NCBI GenBank assembly: GCA_006386115.1
Contig: VFIW01000039.1
Location: forward strand, 62,001-126,000
DNA: 64,000 nt
Source of the DNA: Globisporangium splendens
Taxonomy: Eukaryota > Oomycota > Peronosporomycetes > Pythiales > Pythiaceae
Direction of reading: 5' to 3'
In this document: positions 43,922-54,602 of the stretch, piece after piece
Position numbering within the stretch: position 1 is the first letter of the stretch
Layout: every line of letters begins with the position of its first letter
Position numbers and translations under genes: made by a program
Notes under the pieces: generated by a model
Databases searched by the model: none
Told to the model about the DNA's origin: nothing
Seen by the model: only the letters and a program-made list of their open reading frames with translations

Positions 43922-46900
43922 ATGTACAGCAATGAATCTGAGTGCTCTCCTGCCGCAATTGACACCAGCATCGCTAGACGTCACAAGCTCCCGAGACGCA
44001 ACGTGCAGCAGCGTCATGGAGGTCGCCTAGGTGAAACCCCGACGACATCTGTGCCGCGGCTCCAGCTGGATCTTGAAACTGAGCTCACAGGCATCTCGCT
44101 GAAGCGTCAAGAGCCTGCAGTTGGAAAGAAATCACCCGGGTACCAAGACGAGAACAGTGTGCTGCGGGAACTGAGTCGCATCAAAGCCAACGCGATGACC
44201 GAGTACCAGCGTCGAATGGCCGATACACAGCAAAGCCAAGCGAACCGATTGCGCGGAACAACGGCCGTGCGAAATGGTCCACGTCCATCGACGCCCTCGA
44301 AGCTTCGACTGGATCTCGTCGGCGAGCTGAGTCACCAGGAGGCGTCAAATGAAGCGCTTCGCAAGCAACTGGAGCTACTGCGGCGATTGCAAGTGGAAAA
44401 CAACCGCTTTCGGCTTGAAACACGAGCTGCAAGGGAGCAAAACGAGGTCCTCGAAGAGCAGAACCAGCTACAGAAGCGCGAGATCAAGAGACTGCGCGAG
44501 GATATCAAGGAGCTGGTGGAGAAGATCGAGCAGGACCAGCAACGACTCGTCGCCGCGGCGCAGACGAGCCGCAAGTTGAAGCAGTGCCAGAAGCAGCTCC
44601 ACACCGCCGAGCGCGATGTCGGGAAGCTCCAGAGCACGTTGCAGGAGAGTCTGGATCACCAGGAACAATTGCAGGCAAAGACACTCGGCGGCATGAACGA
44701 GCTGACGACCGAGTGCAAACGGCTGAAGCGATCGGTGAAGCAGCTTAAACAGCACGAGACGCAATTGAGCGAAGAGAACGAGCTGCTGAAAAGCTCGATC
44801 GAGGCGCTGGAGAATCAACTGGCCGAGCTTAAAGACGAGCTGCATGACGAAAAGCGTGCAACGAGCGAGCTCTCGACCCAGATGATCGAGAAAACGTCCC
44901 AATGCGACGCGATCGAGGCGTCGGCGACCGCGTGCGTGCAGCACATGGAGACTGGGATGGAAGCGCTGCAGAAGGCATTGATGCGGAGCGCGAGAAGTGC
45001 AAGAAAGGCGACGCACAACGCCAGACTCTGCAAGCGCGGCTCGACAAAGCCGAAATCGAGAGCAGGCACAAGAGTGAGCACGTGGACAAACTGGAGCATC
45101 GCATTGCGCAGCTCCAGGAGCGGGTGAAAGAACGAAAGCTTATGCTTGAGCAGCAAAAGCAGCATCGTGATGAAAAAATCGAGCAGCTTCTGGACAAGCA
45201 GAGCCAGGATCTCAAAACCATTGCGTCGTTGCGTGTCGAGCAGCAGCTCGAGTCGGAGCGTACGTCGATGCACGGGCTGAAGAAGCAGGTCGCTATCGAG
45301 ACGCGAGCGATTCGCAAGGGGCTCGAGGGACTTCGCAGGTATATCGAGACCTCCATGCAAGGTGGCACACCACGCTCGGTGTTTGGAGCTGATGAGCACG
45401 GCGACAACGAATCCGATCTGAATGATGACAAAGAACCTGGTCCCCACTCCCGTCTTGACACGAGTAGCGGCGCGCAAGCACTCCCCGAGCTCCAATTTCT
45501 TCAGGGAGCGACGAGCGCATTGCGTACCGAGATGATGAACTTCGTACATGAGTTCCAACGCGCAAAGCACGCGCTTCGTCAACTCGGCAAGAAACTCACG
45601 CTGTCTCAGGAGCGTACAACGGAACTGGAGCGCTTGCGCGGCGAAGATGCGCTCAAGATCCAGGAGCTACGCGAACAATGCCGGGTATCCGAGCAGGCCC
45701 GTGAGATCACGAGCAACGAGAAGCTCGAGGTTCTCCAGTGGAGCCAGCAAACGTGCGAAAAGAACGAAGCGCTCGAGCGCGAGCTTCAAACGTGCGAGCG
45801 ATTTCTCCGGTCGCTTCGATCCAAAATCAAGCGCCATGAGCGCAGAGCAACTAGAAGCAGAACCGACGATGGTAACGACGACGAACAAGAAGAACGTAGC
45901 ACTACCAGAAGTCAGCACACCAAAACGAAATCTGAGTCGACGGCACCGCGGCTCCAGAATGTCTCGCAATTCTTCAAGCCGATCGAAAGCGCCATCGACG
46001 TGCTGCTTGTCACACAGCAGGAACTGACTGAGGCTTTGGACCAAAGCAGCCAGGAGCAAGACGATCAACAGAGCGCGCTCCGAAATCTGCAACAGGAACT
46101 CGAATCAAAGTCCATTGAATCGGAGCGAATGTTTGCAGAAGCCGAGACTCTGCATGCGAAAAGCGTCAAGGAGCAAAGGGCTCACATGGAGAATATCGTG
46201 GCCGAATTGGAGAGTGAGAAGCGCGAGCTGATAGACAACCTTCACGCGCGAGATACACAGCTGGAAGCCGTACGGACCGAGAACATGGCGCTGCAGACGC
46301 GGGTCGAGGGCTTGGAGCAGGATGTTCCTGTGTTCGTAGCAATCTTGCGTCTGTTCGTGCTCGTCGTGCAGTCGTTGATCCTGCAAGTGAGCGAGCTGCT
46401 GAGCCAGAAGCGGTACTTGCTGCGCGAGAATGCCGAGTACGCGCACGCACATGAGCAAATCGAGTGCATTGGCCACGTGCTCAAGGAACTCGTGCCGATG
46501 CAGACCATGGTGGACGAGATCAATGCGGCCAAGCAGCAGCGCCACAAGCGTTTCCGGCGCGTCGTGGCCGCGATCTTTGCGCTCAACCGATTCCAAAAGG
46601 GTGGCTTCATCCACTATCAGCAGCAAGATGCACATGACAGTGCAACAGCAGCAAGTGGCACGTTTGGCGTGTGCATATCCTTAAACCGCCGAAGCAGAAG
46701 AAACGTGCAAGCACGAAGTCGTCTCTGCATCGGAACCCGCCACCAACGGTGGTCAAAGTGCTGCCTTCACGGTCGACACTCACAAACCTGGACCTGCGGC
46801 AACTTCTGATGCGTTTTACAGCGCTCGGGGTCACCGACAAAGTCACCGAACTCGTCGACTGCGATGAGTCTCACTCGCCTTCAATCGCCAACAACAACTT

Positions 46901-48572
46901 TGGCAAGTTGCTCGTTCAGGTTCTCGCATGCGTCGACCCAGGCGCGAAGGAACTGCTGATGGACAACACGAACGGTGTGTTCCACTGTCAAGCACTGCTA
47001 GAACGAACAACCTCAATGCGGCATTCGCAGCGGCATCGACAACAGAGTAATGGCAGCAGTGGCGAAGAGGAGCTCTCGACTGTGGATCTGATCCGTAAGC
47101 GCATTCTCGCGCTCGGGAAGCGCGTCGAAGACCTGCATTACCAGCGAAATGTGCTGCAAAAGGACAATTACGAATTCCAGTTCCAACTGGAGCAGCAGGC
47201 AACCAAGTTGAAGGAAATAGACGCGCTGAACCGTAAGACGCAGGAGCTCAAGCAAGAGATCCTCGACCTGCACGCTCAAGGTGAGCAAATGCAGCAGCAG
47301 TCCACACGACAGTTGGACGCGAAGCAGGGGCAATTGGATGAGAAGGACGCCGAGTTGCAGGCGAAAGAGCAAGAACTAACGCACGTGAACGCGACAACAC
47401 GCTCGCTTGAGAGTGAAATCGCTGCGTTCCAGGAGCGACTCGGCGACCTCGAAGACGAGAAACGCGAACTGCACACCCAAGTGGCCGCATTGCAGCAGCG
47501 TTCGCTGGAACAAGAAGAGAAATCCGAGATCGCCAAGTCTGGTGTGAAGAAACAGGAAGAAGGAGTACGGAATCTGAAACAAGCCGCGAAGAAAGCGCAC
47601 GAGTTGTACCAGAAAATGAACTGGCAGCTCGAGCAGGAGATTTTGGAGCGTGCGAATCTGCAGGCATCAATGGATCAACTGAAACAGCAGAAAGAGCGCT
47701 TGGAGAAAGAGCTCCATGAAGCAAAGCTGCGTGACTTGGAGAAAAGCTTTCCAGGTGACTTGTCGTCCCAGGGACGTGGTCAAGAAACCGAGAAACGAGC
47801 TAAGCAGCATGTCCGGTTCGCCACCTCAACTTCGTCCGAGTCTTCGGCATCGTCAACTTACAAAGAAAATACGTCGTTCAGTGGCAGAAAGAAGGAACAG
47901 GAGGTGTCGCCATCGATGCTCGAGGATACGTGCTTGTACCACAAGTACGAGAAGCCACGTTCGAGAAAGCAACCGCCATCAGCAGACAGAAACGAAGACG
48001 ACGAAAGTGGTGACGAAGACGAGAGTGGCGACAAAAGCGATCTGCAGAGCTCATCGCACTCTTCCAACTTCCAGCTTCAGTCATCTCCTCGAAGAGGCAC
48101 TGACGCTGCGAACAGCAAGTTTTTGGACGAGTGGAGACGACTGCAGATCTCATCAGCCTTCAACGACGACGCTGGTACACACCGGAAAGTTACACAGAAC
48201 CCACCGATGATGAATGTGAAGAAATCCGTTGCTGGACCCAATACGCACACCAGCTCCTCCAGTACATGCGCCGCGACATCGAAGCAAATTGCTCGTGAGG
48301 TCGAGATCCACAGCAATCGGCGGCGCATCGAGATCGACAAAGTGAACTCGGCTGTGCACGATTACATGGATCGAATCGACGAGAAGCTCCAGCAGATGTA
48401 CGGCATCCCACCCTCGTCCTCGTCATCTCGTTTGCGAGCAGGAGGGAAACAGCACGGCGAAGGAGATGATCTGGAAGCTTCTTCCGATGGTGACGTGGGA
48501 ATGAGTGGCTTGGCCCGGAGCAGCCGCGTCGGCAAGGCTGACGAAGTTCGTCCAACGCACTGGTGTGGGTAG
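43922..48572 (+). CDS. Long coiled-coil protein (CCDC171-like?), two frame breaks
   Basis: A chain of three overlapping frames that together read as one protein of about 1,550 aa: 43922 to about 44979, then to about 46664, then to 48572. Each join needs one missing nucleotide (near 44978-44980 in GCATTGATG and near 46663-46665 in ACGTTTGG). No intron of normal length fits either join with correct phase, so these are assembly indels or real mutations. Heptad-rich coiled coil covers most of the length (EQNQLQKREIKRLREDIK, ELESKSIESERMFAEAE, QQATKLKEIDALNRK). A central hydrophobic segment (PVFVAILRLFVLVVQSLIL) and RFRRVVAAIFALNRFQKGG recall CCDC171-type proteins, a tentative link. The C-terminus is Ser/acid-rich. 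A cytoskeletal or centrosomal role is inferred only. Confidence 0.68.
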
Positions 48573-48985
48573 TGGGCGTGTGGCGGAACATGTGCATAAC
48601 AGCGTGAAGACTTGCGATGCTGTGTGGTTTTGCAGTCGATCGGATTGAGAAGGAGCCGAGCGCAGCTGTTGGACGAAATGCAGCCATGTCTGGTACGAAT
48701 GCATCTAATTGGCTAATAAGTAGAGTAATTTCCAGCAATCAGGTCTTCAAACGTATACTTGAGTTTCTAGAGAGCGTATACTAATTTGCTGAACAATATC
48801 ATCCACCTTTTTAAATCCCAATGAACCTCTTTAATGTACTGCAATTTATAATAATAGCAACAAAACATGCCTTCTTAGATGACGATAATATCGATTAATT
48901 GACCAAACCCGTTACTGAAGGCGGGATTCCCCTCCCCACCCAACAACCATCCCAGAGCTCTAACGTGGCATCACAAGATCGGCCG
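48573..48985. other. Short intergenic gap
   Basis: AT-rich 3' flank of the coiled-coil gene, then the leader of the glucosidase gene. No gene or clear signal seen. Confidence 0.4.
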
Positions 48986-51900
48986 ATGGCGACGAGCAAG
49001 ACCAAGATGAGGAGGGGGGCGCTGCTGCTGACTGCGCTACTGCTGACTGCGCTGCTGCTGCCGGCGCACGTGGCGGCTGTGGACCGCAACAAGTTTCGCA
49101 CGTGCGCACAGACGCAGTTCTGCGACAAGTACCGCAACGCGCCGTCGGCGACTGGCGGCTTTGACGTGGTGGCGGCGAGCGTCGCGCTCGAGAGCGACGG
49201 CGTGCGCTTCGATCTTGAGGAAAAGGCGCAGACGGCGGCATCCGCTGTGCTGCTTCAAGGACGCATCCGCTTTGTGCTGGACGAGAAGGTGTCGCCGCTT
49301 CCCGCGGTGCGCGTGCACGTGAAGGAGAAGTTCGCGGACCCGAACGATCCCAAGACCCGATGGGAGAACCAGGACGTGCTCATGAAGGAAGCGCTCGTGA
49401 CGCGCGGCGTGAAGCAAGTGACGGCCGCGGAAAGCGGACTCTCGCTGGGAGGCAGCGACGCGGTCCAGCTCTTCAAGCCTGCGTCGTCTGCGGGGGAGAA
49501 GGACGTGGACGTCGTCGTCGCGCTGCGTCTCGCCCCCTTTGGCGTCGACGTGTACTTGAACAAGGAGAAAATGGTGTCGACGAATGGCGACAAGCAGTTC
49601 CACTACGAGATCCGTCGTGACCGTCAAGCTACTGAAGACAGTGGCGACAACAAGGATGACGCGGCGGAGAATGCAGTGGACATCCACGAGGGCAAGACGA
49701 TCGTCGACTATGGCGAGGACGGTCTCGCGATCTACGCCGACGGCTCGGTGCAGAAGAAGGCGGCCGACGTCGTGTCGTCGACTCCAGCGCCACCAGCGTC
49801 CACGGAAGGCTGGGAAGAGCATTTCGGCGGCCACACAGACAAGAAGAAGTTCGGCCCGAGTTCCATCGGCCTGGACATCGCGTTCCCCGCGTCGGACGCG
49901 GCACACAAGCGCGGACTCTACGGTCTCCCCGAGCACGCGAGCGATTTCCTACTGAAAGACACGCTCTCGAACGAGATTGAGGATGCTGTGACCAAGAAGA
50001 AGAAGGTGCTGTCGGACCCCTACCGCCTCTACAACCTCGACGTGTTCGAGTACGAGCTGGACAAGACCATGGCGCTGTACGGCGCGATCCCGGTGCTTGT
50101 AGCGCCAAACGCCAAGAACACGGTCGGCGTGTTCTGGCACAACCCGTCGGAGACATTCGTGGACATTGCGACGCATGAGAACACGAAGAAGAGCCACTGG
50201 ATGAGCGAGTCGGGCGTGTTGGACCTCTTCGTGCTCTTGGGTCCGACGAGCGCAGATTTTTTCTCGCAGTACACGCTGCTTACGGGCCGCGCGCCGCTGC
50301 CGCCTATGTTCGCGATCGGGTATCACCAGTGCCGCTGGAACTACAAGAACGAAGCCGACGTGGACCGCGTGAACGCGGGCTTCGACGAGCACCTCATCCC
50401 GTACGACGTGCTCTGGCTCGACATCGACCACACGGACAAGAAGAAGTACTTTACGTGGGACGAGTACGCGTTCCCGACGCCCATCGCGATGCAGGAGCGC
50501 GTGGCGCGCGTCGGCCGCAAGATGGTGACGATCGTGGACCCGCACATCCGCGCCAAGAACGACGAGCCGCCGTACTACGTACACGTCGAGGCGCAGGAGA
50601 AGGGACTGTACCTCAAGGACGCCGACGGCAAGGACTTCCGCGGCTGGTGCTGGCCCGGAGACTCGTCGTACGTGGACTTCACGAACCCCAAGGCGCGCAG
50701 CTGGTGGAGCTCGCTTTTCCGATACGACAAGTACCAGGGCAGCACCAAGGACCTGTACACGTGGAACGACATGAACGAGCCGTCCGTGTTCAACGGACCC
50801 GAGGTGTCCATGGGCAAGAACTGCCTCAACCTCGAGGGTGTCGAGCACCGCGAGTGGCACAACATGTACGGCATGTACATGCAGCGCGCGACGATGGAGG
50901 GGCAGTTCGTGCGTCAGCTTCCGCAGGCTCCCGGCAGTGAACTCACGGTCGCTGCGGACATGTACCGCCCATTCGTGCTCTCGCGCGCGTTCTGGGCCGG
51001 CTCGCAGCGCTACGGCGCCATTTGGACGGGCGACAACACGGCCGAGTGGGGTCACCTCCAGTACGTGACCAAGATGCTGCTGTCCATGTCGGTGGCGGGG
51101 CTCACGTTTGTGGGTGCGGACATCGGCGGGTTCTTCGGGAACCCCGAGCCGGAGCTGCTCACGCGCTGGTACCAGGCCGCAGTCTTCCAGCCGTTCTTCC
51201 GCGGCCACGCGCACCACGACTCGAAGCGCCGCGAGCCGTGGGTGTTCGGCGAGCCGCATACAAGCCGCATCCGCGACGTCATCCGCCTGCGCTACGCGCT
51301 GCTGCCATACATGTACACGCTGTTCCACGAGTGCGCGGCGAGCGGACTGCCGATCATGCGGCCGCTCTGGATGCACTTTGCGCAGAACGAGCGCAGTTTC
51401 ACGGAGGAAGACCAGTTCCTACTCGGCCATGATCTGCTGATCAAACCGATCGTGAACGGCGGCGTCGAAGCCACGAGCGTGTTCCTGCCGGCGCAGGACG
51501 GCAACACGGTCTGGTACCACATGTTCGACAACTACAAGCGCCTCGAGGGTGGCCGCGTGCACGACAACGTGCCAGCGCCGATCGAGTCGACGCCCGTGTT
51601 CCAGCGCGGCGGCAGCGTCATCGCGCGCAAGAACCGCGTGCGGCGCAGCGCGGCGCTCATGCAGAACGACCCGTACACGCTCGTGGTGGCGCTCGACAGC
51701 AACCTGGAGGCCAGCGGCAAGCTGTACTTGGACGACGAGCAGACGCACGCGGCCGAGATCAACGGCGTGTACAGCCACGTGGAGTTCAAGGTCACGCGCG
51801 CGGGCATCAGCGGCACGCCGCTCGTGAAGCAGTTTGCGTCGCTGGCGTGGGTGGAAAAGATCGAGATGTACGGCGTGCAGGGCGCCACGAACGTGCCCAA

Positions 51901-52024
51901 GCAGGTGCTCGTGAACGGCGAGCGCGTCGCGGATTTCCACTACGACGCCGCCACGGACAGGGTCGTGATCCGCAAGCCGAGTGTGCTCGTCACGGACGCG
52001 TGGGAGATCCGCTTCACGCAGTAA
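48986..52024 (+). CDS. GANAB: Glucosidase II alpha subunit (GH31)
   Basis: Single exon, 1012 aa. Of the in-frame starts, the ATG at 48986 gives a signal peptide (RRGALLLTALLLTALLLPAHVAA). The mature start VDRNKFRTCAQTQFC is the conserved N-terminus of glucosidase II alpha. GH31 catalytic features: LWLDIDHTD, the nucleophile Asp in WNDMNEPS (residue about 595), the acid/base Asp in WTGDNTAEW (about 683), VGADIGGFF and FFRGHAHHDSKRREPW. It trims the two inner alpha-1,3-glucoses from N-glycans in the ER lumen, feeding the calnexin cycle. It lacks a KDEL-type tail, as usual; retention relies on the beta subunit, which is not in this window. Length is typical of the family. Strong GC-ending codon bias suggests high expression. 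Confidence 0.96.
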   Translation: MATSKTKMRRGALLLTALLLTALLLPAHVAAVDRNKFRTCAQTQFCDKYRNAPSATGGFDVVAASVALESDGVRFDLEEKAQTAASAVLLQGRIRFVLDEKVSPLPAVRVHVKEKFADPNDPKTRWENQDVLMKEALVTRGVKQVTAAESGLSLGGSDAVQLFKPASSAGEKDVDVVVALRLAPFGVDVYLNKEKMVSTNGDKQFHYEIRRDRQATEDSGDNKDDAAENAVDIHEGKTIVDYGEDGLAIYADGSVQKKAADVVSSTPAPPASTEGWEEHFGGHTDKKKFGPSSIGLDIAFPASDAAHKRGLYGLPEHASDFLLKDTLSNEIEDAVTKKKKVLSDPYRLYNLDVFEYELDKTMALYGAIPVLVAPNAKNTVGVFWHNPSETFVDIATHENTKKSHWMSESGVLDLFVLLGPTSADFFSQYTLLTGRAPLPPMFAIGYHQCRWNYKNEADVDRVNAGFDEHLIPYDVLWLDIDHTDKKKYFTWDEYAFPTPIAMQERVARVGRKMVTIVDPHIRAKNDEPPYYVHVEAQEKGLYLKDADGKDFRGWCWPGDSSYVDFTNPKARSWWSSLFRYDKYQGSTKDLYTWNDMNEPSVFNGPEVSMGKNCLNLEGVEHREWHNMYGMYMQRATMEGQFVRQLPQAPGSELTVAADMYRPFVLSRAFWAGSQRYGAIWTGDNTAEWGHLQYVTKMLLSMSVAGLTFVGADIGGFFGNPEPELLTRWYQAAVFQPFFRGHAHHDSKRREPWVFGEPHTSRIRDVIRLRYALLPYMYTLFHECAASGLPIMRPLWMHFAQNERSFTEEDQFLLGHDLLIKPIVNGGVEATSVFLPAQDGNTVWYHMFDNYKRLEGGRVHDNVPAPIESTPVFQRGGSVIARKNRVRRSAALMQNDPYTLVVALDSNLEASGKLYLDDEQTHAAEINGVYSHVEFKVTRAGISGTPLVKQFASLAWVEKIEMYGVQGATNVPKQVLVNGERVADFHYDAATDRVVIRKPSVLVTDAWEIRFTQ

Positions 52025-52046
52025 GCGCCTGCAAGCGAGCGAGAGT

Positions 52047-52052
<6 letters not shown>

Positions 52053-52078
<26 letters not shown>
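52053..52078. repeat. GA microsatellite in the glucosidase II 3' flank
   Basis: About 13 GA units, likely transcribed in the 3' UTR. Confidence 0.88.
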
Positions 52079-53528
52079 AGGTTCATGCATGAGACAGTGT
52101 GGAATGAGAGGAAGCCATTAGGAAGCATGGTCGCGCACGCATGGCGTGCGAGAGAGACGTGTCGTGTGGATACACTTGAGAAAGAACCGTTGCGAGCGTT
52201 TGCCTAGTCGTGTCTTTGTGTGGTGCCTCAAATGCTGTTGCTGTTTGCATGGAGCGCATTGCTATTAAACGAACTCAGATCTGTGCATGCGCTCTGCGAT
52301 CGTACGCATCACTGCTGGACAGACGGTCGCGCGTTCCGACGCAGTGCGCCAGAGCACAAGCCAGCGCCAAATTGCATTTTGAGCTTCAAGATGGGTACAG
52401 TAGGCGGCGAAACGCTGAACCGAAGATTACTGCCCTCGGTACCGCCATCTTGTCCCACTGAGTATTAAACATGATGTCCTGTTCAAACTAATGCACGAGT
52501 TCCACAGATTTGTGCGTTTGAAAACCTTCAGAAATGGATGCTGAGAGAGCCAGTTGACGTCTCGACCCGTCCCGTCCATCCCCACTGTCGCTCCGTCGAT
52601 GTGACGTTGTTGTGTGTTTCTGCTGGGCAGGAAGTGCAGCACACCGCTTGCATTTCGCACACACTCACTCGCAAACCAGCATGTGCCAGGGGTTGGCTTG
52701 TGAGTGACGCCGTCCGTCTGTTGTTGGCGTTTGGGCACTCGCATAGGGCACACAAAAGCAAGCAGCTCTGATGACGACGTCTTGGCGTCTGCGCTCTCTT
52801 TAAAGGACCCATTTTGCAAGCCACTGCAAGCCGCTGGTCCACTTCGCAGATGCCTTCTCGCTGCCTGCCATGGCGTTGTTGCCTTCACGAAACTACCAGA
52901 AAAACGCACTTGACACGTGAGTGTCTTTACTGCAGCATGAAGTGCGGATGTGTAATATATGGCCAAACAATCACCCAAAGACAGGAAACAACTCTTGTGC
53001 GGAATTTTCCATGGAACGATGCGTGAACGCAATGGACTCGCTCGTTCTGGGTCGGAAGGAGAAACGAACGGCTGGTGGGGATGGCGTCCAGCGTCTTGTG
53101 TTGTGAAATGACTCATTTGCAGTCTGACAATGGTGCAATTGTCATAATCTTCTCGTCCTGTTGTGCCGAGCAAGTGAAATCACGAGATGGACAGCCCCAG
53201 CCTCCCTCTCTTTTGGGAGAGTCGGTTCATCTGTTTTGTTGTTGAAGAGGACGAAGTCGCTGTAATCGCTACATCAGTGCGTTTCTGCTTTCGATTGGGT
53301 TTTGGAGGTTTGACGAGAGCACGTTCACCGCTTGTGGCTTCACTGAACTGCAAGAATGAGGCCATCTTTAGGAGAGAGCTTATTTTCGAGGGATAATCGA
53401 ATACACAGGATCCAGCCACTCTTTGGCCAAAGCGGGACCATTACTCGCGTCAGAGCAGGAGGGTACAGCAGAGGCTCGTCTGCCCACAGCTATCACAACC
53501 GTGGTTAAGGATCCTTTTCCATAGAAAA

Positions 53529-53549
53529 AGAGAGAGAGAGAGAGAGAGC
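53529..53549. repeat. GA microsatellite
   Basis: About ten AG units. Confidence 0.85.
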
Positions 53550-54518
53550 AGCGCACTGAAATGGAGCAAACTCGAGCCTGCGCTTTTGGTCATCATGGGT
53601 GGATCTTTTTCCGCATTGCGGTGCCAATTTTCAGCATCGAGCAAATGCAAACGCTGGCATTGCAGTGCATGTGCGTGTAGTACACCTCGTCGAAAGCCAT
53701 GCGTCATCAACGCAGATTTTCGTTCTCGTCATCGGGTTCGATCGGACGCCGAAGGAGGCGAACAAACGCGACGGTAAGTATCACATAAACGGCTGACAGT
53801 GTTGCGCTGATGTTGACGCTTTGGGTGAGGAGGAGAATTTGTTCATGTGCTCCCGTTCCTACCCATCTGGTAGAGTTGCGCCGGCCGTGCCTTTGCTCCC
53901 TCGCTCGCCACGTGATGAGACAAAAAAGAAAAGCCAGCGATTGGATGGAAACGAGGAAAGCTTTTGATTCCAACCTCTTGGTTTTTATCTATTTTTTGCC
54001 AGCAGAATAGAAAATTGAAAAGGTTGTGGGCACTCAACACGGCATTCGTCTTCTCTGCCGCGGTATTTTTTGAAATTTTCCTTCCTTCCGTCAAACACAA
54101 ACGATTTCGCTAGACAACATTGCTGGGTGCACCAAAATGGAAACAATCAATCGAACAATTAAGCGGCGGTGACTCAAAATCGTTGGACTGAATACTATAC
54201 AAACATCAAGTGTTCGTTCCGACCCTCGCGTTGTGCCATGACTTCGTTCCGTCAGTCTTCTTTGCCGTCTGGTTGTAGTTGGAAGAGGGCGAAGGGGAAG
54301 GGAAACTCCCAAACGCACTCTTCTCTTCGGGTTGACCCATGCTCTGGCGGTCAGATGGCGCTACTGGCCCGTCTCTTTCCCGTGTGATGGATGCACTGTG
54401 GCCGGCGGAGAGAGCGCCGATTGTCAGTCAGCCAGCAGGAAGAGCCAGTGTGGCGGCGTGAGCGACAGGGAGGGCGGGAAAGATGCCGCGCTTGCACGCG
54501 CGCGACCGCCGCTCTGCC

Positions 54519-54535
54519 TCATTCGCCAATTCACC
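54519..54535 (+). promoter_or_regulatory. Oomycete Inr-FPR of paralog C
   Basis: TCATTCGCCAATTCACC matches the oomycete initiator and flanking consensus at 15 of 17 positions, 68 nt before the downstream ATG. Confidence 0.65.
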
Positions 54536-54602
54536 TTACAGGACTCGCTTCCGTGTAAAGTACCTCCTTCTTCTAGCCAAGAACTGTTCGCAATCTGTAA
54601 AG

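Larger units (their letters stand above)
52025..54518. other. Intergenic with GA microsatellites
   Basis: About 2.5 kb. GA repeats at 52053-52078 (just after the glucosidase stop) and 53529-53549. The remaining open frames are short and domain-free. The last part is promoter for paralog C. Confidence 0.45.

Noticed and set aside
44960..45000. Short intron (40 or 53 nt) to explain the first frame change in the coiled-coil gene
   Set aside because: The 40-nt version gives a stop; the 53-nt version is below the other introns here (69-104 nt) and removes a coherent coiled-coil stretch.
49949..51376. 475-aa minus-strand ORF inside glucosidase II
   Set aside because: Antisense to the GH31 catalytic region; His/Arg/Val-rich composition is typical of a shadow frame.
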